64,000 bases of DNA, taken from positions 3,968,001-4,032,000 of the forward strand of contig JAKSXM010000142.1 in assembly GCA_022575985.1 (NCBI GenBank), read 5' to 3'. The notes under the pieces were generated by a model that saw only the letters and a program-made list of their open reading frames with translations, did not search any database and was not told where the DNA came from. The translations under genes were made by a program, and so were the position numbers. Below, one piece after another: positions 25,801 to 39,100 of this stretch (the first letter of the stretch is position 1; every line of letters starts with the position of its first letter). The stretch is from Anagrus nilaparvatae. Taxonomy: Eukaryota > Arthropoda > Insecta > Hymenoptera > Mymaridae.

Positions 25801-26535
25801 CATTGGTAAGAGTGAGCATTATTTACTTATTTCAGAAGTGTAGTATACGGAAAAATTTATAAGAATAAAAAAAAATCAATTTAAATACATTTAGAACTTA
25901 TTTTTTCACTATTTATAACAAAATACGGTTATTAAAGAATTTTTTAATTAATTAAAAAATATTTTGTGTATAATATCTATATATTTGCATACATATATAT
26001 TTCCCAACGCGGACTAATATTTACGCCACCGCGAGCGCGTCGATCGAATTTTTTATATCCCTTCTACCATTCGCCTCAGGGCGAATAGTGTATAGTCATA
26101 TTCATATTTATATACATATAGAATTATATTTCTATGTATATTACTGGTGTATACTATACTATATACAGCGCGGGAAAAGAAATCACGGAGTAAATATAGT
26201 AAAAATATAAGCGCGGAAATTTAAAAATTTATATAAACTTTTAAGTAAGCTTCTTTTGCGATGAAATTTGTGTACTACTAATTGAAAATTTTCCATTATA
26301 AAATTATATTGATTATTAATAAAATTCATTGAAAAATTAAGTTTCGAAATTAAAATTCAGAATTAAACAAATGCAATAAATTTTTCAAATCAAACATTTT
26401 ATTAAATAATTAATTGCAGAATTAAATTTTTGCAATTTAAAAGTTGTATCCAGTATTTAAATATTAAATTTTATTAATTATTATATTAGCTTTCACTAAA
26501 TATCTAAAAATATTAAAAAATAACTGATATCGGCT

Positions 26536-26955
26536 AAAAAAAAAACTTTAAAAAGTAAAAATGTGCGTTTCATACTATTTGGTTTGTAATTAAATCTCAA
26601 AAAACAACTGATATGCTTTATAAGTTTGGTTTCAGATTTTGATTCCGCTTAATAGAATATTTAATATTTTCTTTGATTACCCACTTAAATCTCATCCTAG
26701 CAGAAAAATTGGGGTTTATTGAAACCCAGTGGTTTTAAAACTTGGTATGGAAAATCAACACTGGGTTTCAATAAACCCCAATTTTTCTGCTAGGATGAGA
26801 TTTAAGTGGGTAATCAAAGAAAATATTAAATATTCTATTAAGCGGAATCAAAATCTGAAACCAAACTTATAAAGCATATCAGTTGTTTTTTGAGATTTAA
26901 TTACAAACCAAATAGTATGAAACGCACATTTTTACTTTTTAAAGTTTTTTTTTTT
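26536..26955. mobile_element. Near-perfect 195-bp hairpin with a 29-nt loop
   Basis: The arms at 26536-26730 and 26760-26955 are reverse complements with no mismatch that I can see apart from homopolymer length at the outer A/T runs. The loop is at 26731-26759. The centre is TTGAAACCCAGT / ACTGGGTTTCAA. Either a very young foldback insertion or a long hairpin under conversion or selection. Confidence 0.85.
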
Positions 26956-28908
26956 ATTTTATACACATGCGAAAATTTTAACATAAAATGTATACGACAT
27001 ATGTGTGTACAGTTTATCCTTCTCTAACATGTATAATGCTCTTACTTTCACGCACAAAGAGGGGGGTCAAAGAAAAAACACAAACTATGTATGTTCAGCT
27101 GTATGTGTGAAGCAAATACGTACGAAAACACATATATATGTGTACATATTTATATCATTAGCTTTTTCCCTTTCACTTCAACTTATAAAAGTATTAATAC
27201 ATAGAAATACGATATACGAACATGTGTGCAAGCTTCATTTCTCAATGTGTCGTGTTGGCTAAAATGCATCTGGGTGTCTAATGCACATTCGTATATTTAT
27301 GTATATAAATTTGTTTTTTTGGTTGTGTGTAGGATTGCATACAAATAAACTCGTTAAAACACGAGTAAAAATCTAAATCCTTTGAGTTGTTTTGGGAAAA
27401 AAAGTAGCAAAGTTAACTAACCCATTAATTGAGACTTTTTGAATTATAAAAAATTTAAGTTTTAATTTTAACTGACATGCCCTAAAAGAACTACACTTTT
27501 AGCAAAAATTAACTTAAGTTATCTAAATTTTAATGTAAAATTATCTAAAAATTAAGATTTTCACCCATATATTTGCTTATGTTTACGTGACAAGAGTTTA
27601 TACTTTCAGACTGTACAGTTATACTTACATAAGTATATTTATAATATTTCTATGTATTAGTGTATTTACTTGAAAATATATACATATATGTACATTTTGT
27701 ACAGTTTTAGTTCTCTTTATATTTATTATGTTTATTCAACACATGTTATGTACTTAGTATGAAGAAATATAATGTACAAAATGTTAATGAAATTTTTATA
27801 ATAACTATTGTATGGATAAAGATTATCACTGTCAAAGAGCTTTTATTTTTTCTTATACGCTTGATTACCTATAAGTAGTAATGGTAATTAAATTTTATTA
27901 GTATCGATTTTTTTTTAGCAATCTTAGGCTTTTGATTTTTTGACCAGATTTTAAACACCCAAAAATATGAAATTTTTTTATTATTTAACAAGGGTTAAAA
28001 GATTTTAGAAATATCGTGATTTCAGGTAAAAATAAAACGGTAAATTGAAGATTAATAAAGGTAAAGAGTATAATCACGCGAGTCTATATCAGTAAAAAAT
28101 ATTATTTTCGTGTTATATACCTGTTAGATAAATACAAAAAAAAAATTTTTAAACAAACGTTATATTAATACTTCAGATTAAATAAAAATTTATATTTTTA
28201 AAGCACAAAATTTTATTAAAAATTGAAGATATAATTTTGAAAAAATGTTGCTAAGGGATTGGAATTGTGTAAAAAAATTTAATTCACTATTAGATATTGA
28301 CGTATTTAACGAACCGTTGAAGCATCCTTCATAAATTTTCGAAAATGCAATTATAATTCACTCAAGTATTGTAAATCGAACTAGACAAGTATATTATGTA
28401 TATTTAAATTTCAGTTTATCAATTTATACATAATTTTGTACGTCCGTAATGCACAGGATACTCGCAGGATATCTGAAAATGTCTTGATTGAGTGACATTT
28501 TTACTATACCACCGAATAAAAATATTTAAAAAAATTTTTTTTGCTATTTCCTTTCTAAGTCTCTGTGGTCTCTTTCAAATTGATGGTGAAATAGACACTA
28601 TTTTTGGTCCCTTGATAGAACATAATAGATGGTTGACAACATCAAAAAGAAGATAAGTTATGATAATTAAATTTACAGTTGGCAACGCTGCAAAGTGGGT
28701 TGAATAATTAAGAGACACTGACTGTCCAGCTCGGTTAATGTACTGCAATATCACTTTATTAATGATTTATTGTACCAAAAAAAAATTTAATGATAGTATA
28801 TATTTAACAAATTAATAAAAATTATAGTCAAGGTACTAGCAATGTTAAATGAATCCAAAAATTTTTAGTGGAGCAGTATGGATCCAACTAAGTGATTCTT
28901 ATGTATTT

Positions 28909-29221
28909 TTAGTCGCTATAAACGATTTTGAAGGTTTCATCCATTTTATAATGTACAGTTTTGCGTTATTGCCAAAAATAGGCCAAAGTTTTTCAAACTT
29001 ATAAAATATTGCTTGTTACGCCTAATTTCGATACACATATGAGGTTTTCGATTTCAGAATCGTGATCAGCGACCCAGGAAACCTCATATTATGTGAATAG
29101 AAATTAGGGCTAACAACCAATTTTTTATAATTTTGCAAAATTTTAGCCTATTTTGGACAATTTTACGTAAAACTGGACATCGGAAAATGCATGAAACCTT
29201 CAAAATCGTTTTTAAGGACCA
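28909..29221. mobile_element. Imperfect palindromic element (about 313 bp)
   Basis: The outer arm AACGATTTTGAAGGTTTCAT pairs with ATGAAACCTTCAAAATCGTT. The inner ATGAGGTTTTCGATTTCAGA/GGAAACCTCATAT region is also palindromic. A related TTCAGAAT-GTGATCA-GACCC motif occurs near 33950 and 34022. Confidence 0.65.
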
Positions 29222-32200
29222 AATATTCCAATAATTTTTACCCTTGCATAATTTTTAAAGATAAACTATGCTGCTAAAAATGTAGAGAAATGTTATAATA
29301 AATTAAAATTAAAATTAAAAAAAAGCGTCTAAAACAAAAATCAACAAAATTAAATAAAAATTTTCAAATGATGTTTTATTTTAGTATATCCTAAAAAAAT
29401 ACAGCTGCTTAGAATTATTTATAGTAGAAAAAGATGTTATAGAACATTAATCATGTAATGGGATACTTTATAACATAATACAATTATTATATTTAAAATT
29501 ATATTTAAAAATGTTAAAGTTTCTCCGCACGTGTTTAATTTTATTTAAGAAAGGGATAAAAAATTAATGATGTGTATAAAATTTTTGAAGAAATTTTCTG
29601 TAAAAGTTAAATAATACACAAAACACATTTATTCAAAATGTTAAATTGAGTTTATACAATTTTGTGAGTAAATTTACTTATTTTTCAAAATATAAACCAT
29701 TATTTCAAATAATTTAGGATTTCAGTGCTCAAAAATTTATTGTAATTATATTCAATTAAATTGTTTTTAATTAAAAAAATTTTTTTATAGCTTCGCCCTT
29801 TAGAATCCAAAATTCTATATCTCAAAATATATTATTATGTTTCCACCAAAGAACAAAAATTTAGAATTTATGTATATTATCATTATTATTAAAATAAACA
29901 TGAGTAAATTTAATACAGTGCTTTATATTAAAGTGTCGTCCTGTGATTTCTTGATCGATACATAAAATTCCTGTTAACATCAAGAATAGCTCTAATGCAA
30001 ACATATATAATATATCTATATATGTAGTATTATCATTAATAGCAAGAGAGAGTTAAATAGAAGAAGTTAAAGTCAGGTCGACATCGATCGTATAAAACGG
30101 GCTGAAAAGAGAATGCGCGCAACTGGCTCGATAAGCTATGCTTACTCATACATATATATGGGGAATTTCGCCTAAACTGAGCCTGTTTGCAATTTAATTC
30201 AAAATTATTTTCGAAATTGTTTTACAATTATGCAGGCTGTATATTACGAATTTTTTTTCGACGCTAGGGCTTAAGATCTGAGCGGAAAATGTTTTGTCAA
30301 ATTTTAGCACGCATTGTCCAGGAAGACAAAAATAATTTGCGTGATTTCAGGCCCAGTGAAATTTTACGTCTTGATTCATAATTTACTGTTTTGATTTTTA
30401 TACGTCTTTTAGTTTTTATTTGTATAAAGTCACAGAATAAAATGTGTTATTTGGCCGAAAAAAACTAAAAAAAAGTGGACGAAATGAATTTTCGAGAAAT
30501 TTTTGAAAAAATATGTGCAAGTAAATGACCAATTTTTTCGTTTTTGAAGCAGTTTGAAACTATAGTAAATCAAACTTCCCATAAAGTCAGTAAAAATGAA
30601 TTTGTAAATTTTAAAATTTATTATTTTTAGACTGTTACTTTTTTTATTCATAAAAAAGGTTTTTTAATCAGTAATAATGTAAGAAAACATTTTTTCTGGA
30701 ACAAAAACTTCAAAAAAATTGGAGTAATTAAAAAATATTACGTTTTTTGAAAAAATTTAATATGTAAAAAATTCATGTTACAATGAAACTACCAAACTTC
30801 CAAGATCTGATACAATTATACATTTAGAGTCAATGAATTTTTAAATCAAAATTAACGAGGCACACGAAAATGATGTATAATTGATAGTTTACTAAACTTT
30901 TCGCAGAGTTACTTATTTTATAATGCTTTTTATTTCAAACGTGATATGCTAAAAGATTTCTAAAAAGTTATTTTACAATGAAAAAAGAATACATTTCTCT
31001 AACTGTCAGTTCAGTTAGCTTGAAAATACCCATATATATTATATATATGTATATAATTTATATTATAAATATAGCAACTGTAGAAATTCTCTTGGCCTTT
31101 GGCTTTATGTTACTGCATATTCTGTTTCTGTTGCATCGCTTTTTCTGACTATGAATTTGTAAATTGTAATCTAAAAAAAAAAATAAATGTAAACTCTAAA
31201 AATAAATCTAGGATAAATACTTTATAAAATATTTTTCATATATTTTTTTAAATTAAAACTTTGATAAAAAATATAAAATAAACATGAAAAATAAGCAACT
31301 CAAAATTTATTAAAAATAATTTTTTTTAAATTTAAAGCCAAAAAATATATTAATTTTTAAAGCTATGGAGATATTTTAAATAAGATAAAAAACAGGACTG
31401 TTAATATGTAGATTAACTAAAATAAAAAAATAGGTATATATTTTTGACAGTAAGCCAGAAAACAGGTATTTCTACAAAGTTTTTTTTTCTGAGTTCTGTC
31501 CGGACTATTCAAAAAAATTAGTTTTAAAAAATTTAGGTTTTTGTTCGTTTAAAAAATGATTTGCATTAACGATTTATTATAAAGAAAATTACTTTCTTAC
31601 GTTTTATTAAAAAAGAACAATTTCATTATCACACGTACTTTACGTGCAGTTAAATATGGGTTAAAATCTTAATCTCTATAGTGAATTTTAGAAACATGAA
31701 GCATATTTTAGCCTATTTTTATAATTTTAAGTATTTAGGGTCTAAATTGAAAAATTTCTCTATTTTTCAAGAAATATTTCTGCTAATCCAGATTTCTGCT
31801 CATATAAATTTATATAAATGATCAATTCCGTCTTTAATTTTTTGCTTACTGTTATTAATTTTATTTTCATCAGATTTAATTTCCTAACATAAAAATGTAT
31901 CATCATTTTTTTCTATTTTATTTCATAAATATTACGCCAACGATAAATTTATTTATATTTATTATATAAAAATATATTATCTTATCAATTTTGATGTAAC
32001 TTGACAAAAAATTATAATCTTTAACTATTATGATACAGAAAACATAATAAAACTTATACTTTAATTGCTTGAATACTTATTTTTAAAATTATTCAATTAG
32101 ATAAAGTTTTTTATTATGCTACTTTGAAAATTCAGAATTTGTGAATCTTTAACTTTTTAAATTTTTGGAACGAATCTACGAAGATATTGAAATACCAAAA

Positions 32201-32714
32201 TTAACAAAAAAATTAATATGAAATTCCTGAAACTAAAATTTTTTGTTGATCTATCTTTTTTTGAAATCTTTTAGCTATGAATATAAGTACATATATTTGT
32301 AATTTATATGAATTTGGAACTAGCAGGAGGTTGAAAACGAGAGCAATAGACATGGGGATGCAATCAAGCTACACAGCACGATATTCTCATCGGTATACGC
32401 TTACACAATTTTATTATATAGAAATGTGGCAACCTCGAACAGGATTTTAACGATAGCCTGATGTTTATTGCTGAAGAATAAAATTTGTGCGTGATTGAAA
32501 ATGTTAAAAAATTAAATGAATTTAACTTGAATAAAAATAAAAAAATCTAATGAGATTTTACCTATAAGCGTTGATTTAGAAATTTTTTTCCTGATTAGGT
32601 ATTGAAACTCATGGAAAATCACAAGTGCATTATTTTTACTTTCATTAAATTAAACATTGTAAAAAATATTTCTATACATTTCATGCTAAAATACTTTTAT
32701 ATTTTATATTATAC

Positions 32715-33294
32715 TAGCGGTTTGCTCCTGCTTCTCCTGGATTTAGGTTAATCTTGAATACTTTTTTAGGAAACTATCCGTTACGTGGTGGCAGGCACGT
32801 AGCCAAGATTTTCGTTCGAGAAGGGTTTCGGGGGCGGGGGAGGGCTTTATTGTAAACTTTCCCTCTCCAAATTGCATTTTACCCCCATTTTTGAAAAAAA
32901 TACATTGCAAAAAAAGTATTCTAATTTAAACCATGGGATATGTTTATTTTTTGACCGATAACCTTGATTTAATAGCAAATCCAGGCGAATACATAAGAAA
33001 GGTCTCTTAATCCAATAAAATCATTTTTTACACTAAAAATTTCGGAAAATTTTTATATTTATATAATATAAAATTTTTTTTTTTTTAATAAAGTTTTTCA
33101 TTTCGGCAAATATTTCTAACTTTTGACGGGTTGCACCGATTGGCTTGAATATTATCTGCATATGCAAAATTAGGGTGGGCATGTAAAAAATGTTTCTGAA
33201 TGAAATAAAATAATTTTCGACAATAAAAATTTTTTATAGTTTTGAGTTATTAACGACTTTTTGAAAATTCTGGGCGAAGCTGGGGCAAACCGCT
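32715..33294. mobile_element. TIR-bounded element (about 580 bp)
   Basis: The left end TAGCGGTTTGCTCCTGCTTC and right end GAAGCTGGGGCAAACCGCTA are inverted copies with a few mismatches. The interior is A+T-rich with G-rich patches near 32820-32845 and no gene. Probably a non-autonomous DNA transposon. Confidence 0.6.
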
Positions 33295-35988
33295 AAAAAA
33301 AGAAATTATAAGTCATGGGATGTTTAGTTTATTGAAAAATAACTCATTGTTTTTTTGTTAATAAATGTTTTTTGCATTATTTATAAAATTATATAAATTT
33401 TTTTCAAACATCAAGGTAACTAATTCGCCGTTCAATCATTTTTTTTTTATATTATTTTTTTTAAGTTTAAAAACTTTTCTTTTGTTACTGTTGCTAAGAA
33501 ATACACGATATTTTACGGTTGAAAACGATAAAAAAACCTGCGATAGTAAGAAGTAAATATAAAAGTTGTCATGACAGAAGAAACTAGAACGGTGAATAAA
33601 GGGGAAAAAATGAAAATATTGTAAGGCTGTGCAAGTGTGTGTGTGTGTTTATACTTTTTTATTCTCGCGTCGATTTAAATACATTTATATATGAGTGTAT
33701 CATTTATTAAAGAAAAAAATTTTACAAAATCATCTTATCAATATTCCTTCAATTTCTTATTTATTTAGCAGTAAAATAAATTTTGTTGTTTTTCAAAGCG
33801 CTAGAAATGCTAAATGCATTATTAAATACAGAAATTGTACAGAATTAAAATACTTTAAAAAAATATTCTTCATTGGGGTAAATTTTGGGTCGCCTGTAAG
33901 TTTTCTTATGTCAGATTAAAAATCTGACTTCAGGATGGTGATCAATGACCCCAAAAATTGTAAATCAGCTTTAATATGCTTTAAATAACTTCAATTACTG
34001 ATTTCCAAGTTAAAATTTGAATTCAGAATCGGATTTAGTGGCCCCAAATACTTAAAACTATACCGGTAAAAATGTCTTACGGTAAAAATACAAAACTGTC
34101 GTCAAAATTTACGATTTTTTTAGTAAATTTACAACACAATCGAAAATTTACGATAATCATAAAAATTGAGTCTTTATTATGACTCACGTTTGCAAGTTAC
34201 ATTTGAATTACAAGTACACAAACATTTAGCATGTACTTTTAGGTATAATTTTCTCCTCAAAATATTCTTTTTAATTCTCATTCATAAAAAAAAGTTAAAA
34301 AAATACCTTAGCATACAAAAAATACTTTCTTTTTCATTTTTAGTTAAGTTAAAATTAAAAAAAAAGTGTATTTATTTATTTTTACTACGCCTAAATAATT
34401 ATCTAAAGCCGTATTTCCTTATTATTTTCTTCTTCGTCTATAAATAATACAACACAAGTAAACCGCAAGTAACAGTATCAAGCTCAAAGTCCGTATCATA
34501 GTCGAGTTTTAAAATAAAAAATAACTTATTTTTCTTTTCTTTTTTCATTTTCTGTTGTTGTTAACCTATACAGTATAATCATACATATACAAAGATTAAG
34601 ATAAGACAGTTAGTTCAGAACCAAGGCTAAACCCAATTCTGTACTAACTTTTAATTTTTTGACACTGTAATATCTTTTATTAGAAATTACGATTTTAATC
34701 CCAGTTTTTTTTTTAAATTACTGACGGTTTTTTTGATAATCTATTTTTATACACGATTTATATATTAGTCTGGAAATTGAGTCCAAAAATAGTTACTGAA
34801 ATTTTTAGTGTAAAAATGGTGCTCTGTACAAAAATGGACAATTTTTTACATCCCAACCTTTTAACAAAATAAGCACAATTTTAAAATTAGGGATACCCTA
34901 ATGTATATTTTTTAATTTTATCAAAGAAAATAGCTAAAACGTGTTTTATATTTAATCAAAAATATTTATTATTCTTATAATAGCAGAATAAAGTTGTTAT
35001 ACTAAAAGAGTAGCAAAATACTTTATTATGTTTTCAATTTAATATAAAAATAATAGATTCTTAGCACTTTAGCATACAATCTCCTTGAAATTTTTTTTTC
35101 TTTCTTTTTCTATAGCCAAAAATTATAAATAGAACCAACCTGAATAAAAAAAAATTCGTTTACAACAATAAAAAATCAATGAAACCTTTTTTTTTGGTTC
35201 ATATTTTTGATAAGTAAATTTAAGAACTCTAAATTTCAAAATTAGTTAATTCATGTAGTAAACTATCAGTAGAAAATGTAATAAAAATGCTTCCAACGAT
35301 TGTGGTTATTTTTTTTTATATATATTTTGTACTTTTTAACTTTTATAAGTTTGGCGTCGGCGCTTCGACTTATTCGAATGAAGAGACATACCAAGCAGTG
35401 GTTCTCAAATAAATGATCATTAAACATAAACTTTCATTTTATTAACATAGTTAAAAAACTTTTTTATTAATCCATTAAAATATGTTATCGTTTTATTTTC
35501 ATGTGTCAAGTAAAATTTAATTATTATTAAATGATATTTAATTAAATACAAACATAACTTTTAAAAGTCTATTTATTTTAAATATTTTATAAATTATTTT
35601 TTTATTTATTGCTTTGGTAGGCAAATTTTGGAAATTAAATTTTTTTTCTAAATAATTAAGGGCTCCAGGGGATTATTTCATAGCCCTCAAAAAAGTTTTC
35701 ATGTAATTTTTGACAACGTTAAAATATTTATCTTACATGTGGAATTATTTTAGACCCAAAATTAAGATTTTTTCTTTTAAATCTACCCCTCATACGTTCA
35801 AAATCACATTTACATCAGACGTCATTTACACCTTTCTGCCAATAAGAACACATAAACCCATACTTACAACATACAAAAATAACAAATAAATTATTTTAAT
35901 TATTTATTATATAAATTATGGGTATAAATAATGGCAAGATGTCTGTTATTCAATAAATGAACGTATTTTTTCTGTGTTTTTTTCACAG

Positions 35989-36108
35989 ATTACCAAGGCA
36001 CCGTCTATCGCGTTCGGGGCAGCTCTAAGGGGTTTTTGGAAAGCATGAGGGACCGAACACCCTCTGCCGATGACACCCCAAAGAGGGCCCCACAAGCCCC
36101 ACCTGGAG
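35989..36108 (+). CDS. Exon A of the giant zinc-finger gene (120 nt, G+C-rich)
   Basis: A pyrimidine-rich tract ending in cacag precedes the exon and a consensus donor gtgagt follows it. The exon is 120 nt with both boundaries in phase 1, so it could be skipped without shifting frame. It encodes about 40 residues with the core VYRVRGSSKGFLESMRDRTP, followed by a Pro/Ala-rich end. Its last base G plus AA from the next exon makes the Glu codon that enters ADEAVRKATD. Codon use is strikingly G+C-rich compared with every other exon of the gene and with the flanking introns. It lies far from its neighbours: the next exon is 6.2 kb downstream and no compatible upstream exon was identified. An alternative cassette exon is possible. 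Confidence 0.75.
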
Positions 36109-39100
36109 GTGAGTTGTATTTTCTCATCATCAAATATTTGTCTTTTTTAAAATTCATTTTTGCATCCATTTTTTAATATACACACATACATTGCTATATT
36201 GTATATTAAAAACCAATACATACTTATACAATCACGTTTTTAATATTGCATATTTTCATTTATTGTATTTTTTCATCTTAGATCTCATAACATTTATTTT
36301 TAATGTAAATTTTGGATCATCTTTTACTCATCACATTTTATTTTTTGTACATAGTGAATTATAGTACTCGAGTCGAGCAATTTTATTTGGTAGTATCAGA
36401 ATCAATTATCATTGCTACACAGCTAAATTTTTTTTGTTATAAAAGCTTAAGAATCAGCTTATGCAATTATATTAAATGCAAATTTTTATTAACAGGAGAG
36501 TAAAAAATTTTCTTTACTTATTTTTCTATCTTGGGCAAAAAGTCAAATAAACAAAATTTTAAAATGAAGTAGACGATAATTTTAATCATTTTTATTTGGC
36601 TTTTAAAAATATTTAGACTCCAAAACTGTCATTTTTATGCATTTTTAAAACTAATACAATACAAGTTTTATTTTTTAAATGAATGAAATGACTTTTGACT
36701 GATCTCATTCTTTCTTCTAAGTATCACCTATTAAACTAAATACAGCAATGTTCTGCTATTAACTCTGCTTTCTTTCAGCTAAAAATTCAAAAGGTATACT
36801 TTTTTATTAAAAAAGAGTCTAATTTTTGAATAGCTGCCAAAATTACAATTTTAAAGATAAACAAGTTTTATAGTTCTCATTTTCATGTTTTTCACTCTTC
36901 TCTTTAGCTTAAACTGTTCAAGATATATATATTTTTTAAAAGTTTTGAAAAATTTTTTTTAAAATGAATTTACATTATAGATTTTATCTTACCAAAGTTT
37001 GAAGGTAGAGAAATAAGTAAAAAAAAACTAGAAATATTAAAAATAAAAAAATGAAAGTTTTAACTGTTAAAATCAGAAAAATGGTAATTTTGACAAATAT
37101 TATATGAATAAATAAAAAAGAATTATTTTAAAAATAGACTAAAAATACTCAAAAACTATTTTTTAAAAATTTAGTCAATCAATGACCCAAATGTCATGCA
37201 TTTTCCTTGTTAGGTTCAATAATTCTATAAAAGCTCTTAGAAACTTTTAAAAGTACTTATTTTATTACGATAAATTATCTGAATAATAAAGTTTAGAGAA
37301 GAAAAAAATTTTAATTAATTGAGAATATTACTTAAATTTTTTATAAATTTAGGTACTCTCATAAATACACAAAACAAGAACAAAATACGATAAAAAGTAG
37401 AGATTAATCAGCTTGAATAGAAAAAAAAATCTTTTTTTTTTAAATATTACAGTTTTTGCCTATTCACACACAAACTCATATATATTCACATATATATTGC
37501 ATTCATTGAGTATTTATGTATATTAGCAAAACGAATCTATCCTTGCATGCAATCATTTTTCAAGGACTGCTGGAACGCCGCAGAGCTCTCCTTTATATAT
37601 ATTTTTTATAATTCATGTTTTTTATACTTTACAACATATTTACAAGCTTACATAAAATATATATATTTACTTATATATAAATGGTTAAATATTCGTAACT
37701 CAAATATTACGTACTTGAAAGCTCTGAAGAGAGTTGAACTGATAAAAATTATGTGGTTTTTACTTATCGCTTTAAAATATCGTGGCATAAATTATGTCGT
37801 CTTGTGGTATTACGAGTTTTTTTTTGGAACATGATGTCCTGTTTTCTTTATACGAAATAAAATTGTAAGCTTTTATAATCAAAAATTGTCTATATTTTCT
37901 TTATCAAAGGTTAAACAAAATGCATAACACGCTAACATATATAAATAAGGGGCTGATTCCAAATGTTTGTCACGCTAATGTGGATAGCGTAATCATCGTT
38001 TTTCTATGCTTCTTTGAACATAAGGGCTTTTATTATTTATTCACTTTGAATATATAAATATAATTTACTGTTTTTTCTTTTCCTATTTTATTCCAAAAAA
38101 ATTGAAATTCATTCTAATGGTAATTCCTGTTATTCTATTTTATTAGTAAAATAATTAATTGATTTTTTTATTTTTTTGTATGGCATTAAATATTGAATTT
38201 CAAATATTCTATGGATTCTGTACAACATGAAATAAAATCGATATAACACAAAAAAAATGTATAATATTTAAGTACTTTAGCACTTAGCAACAATAAAAAA
38301 GGAAATTTTCTTCCTTTTATGCTTCAAGTCTTTCGGCACTCCTATACTTTCGTAAGATTATTTTGTATACCTGAAAAAAAATTTTTTAATTTTAGCATGA
38401 TTTTTTAAAACTTACTGATTCAAATTTACTTAAAACTAAATATAATATTTAAATTAATTGTCATTATTTAATCTCGAATCTTGTAAAATAAATTGAATAC
38501 TAAAAAGTTAAAAAAAAAGAAGTAATTAATTAATTAAATTTAATAAGACGTTATATATATTTGTTCAGTAAAAAGTGTAAAAGTTTATTTTAATTGTAAT
38601 GGAAGTGTTTTATATCAATAAAAAATAATTATATATAATTACAACATTTATTATTTTTTTTTTTTCAATTGTTTTAAAGTTAAAATTTATTAGAAAAATT
38701 TACTTTTTATAAATTTTAAATAAACTACTATGAGTAATTATATATATTTTAGAATAAATTATGATGAATTTCATATTTAATATATTTATTATATAAACGA
38801 CCATATTGCATTGCTTTTAGTAGGGAGTATTCTGGTGTATTACTGCTATATGTGCGGTCGATAATTTGCGCACTGACGATTCTAACTTCCACATATATAT
38901 GTATTTATATATGGGCTGATCTAGCTGGTTTTACTGAAAACAAGTTATGGGCAACATATTATTTTAGTCCTAAGATCTGATTTTGCATTATTTCAGAAAA
39001 TTTTGGGTCTCTTATTTTTACTTCAAATTTTTTATGATATTTTAATTTTTGAGCTCAACAAAAGCTTCTTAACCAATTTTGGTATAAATTATAGCGTCGC

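Larger units (their letters stand above)
2467..35988. other. 33-kb non-coding stretch (intronic or intergenic), rich in palindromic elements
   Basis: No open frame has a recognisable domain or good exon boundaries. Those present are short and Phe/Tyr/Ile/Lys-rich, as expected by chance in this composition. Inverted-repeat elements and tandem repeats are listed individually. Small G+C-richer islands occur near 14310-14440, 15540-15660, 19370-19600, 25995-26110 and 30070-30140, which could be regulatory or leader sequence. If the exon at 2320-2466 belongs to the zinc-finger gene, this is mostly its first intron(s). Confidence 0.5.

Noticed and set aside
26050..26100. G+C-rich island with an ATTCGCC/GGCGAAT hairpin
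   Set aside because: A stem of only seven base pairs and no tRNA-like or other recognisable RNA pattern. Not called as an RNA gene.
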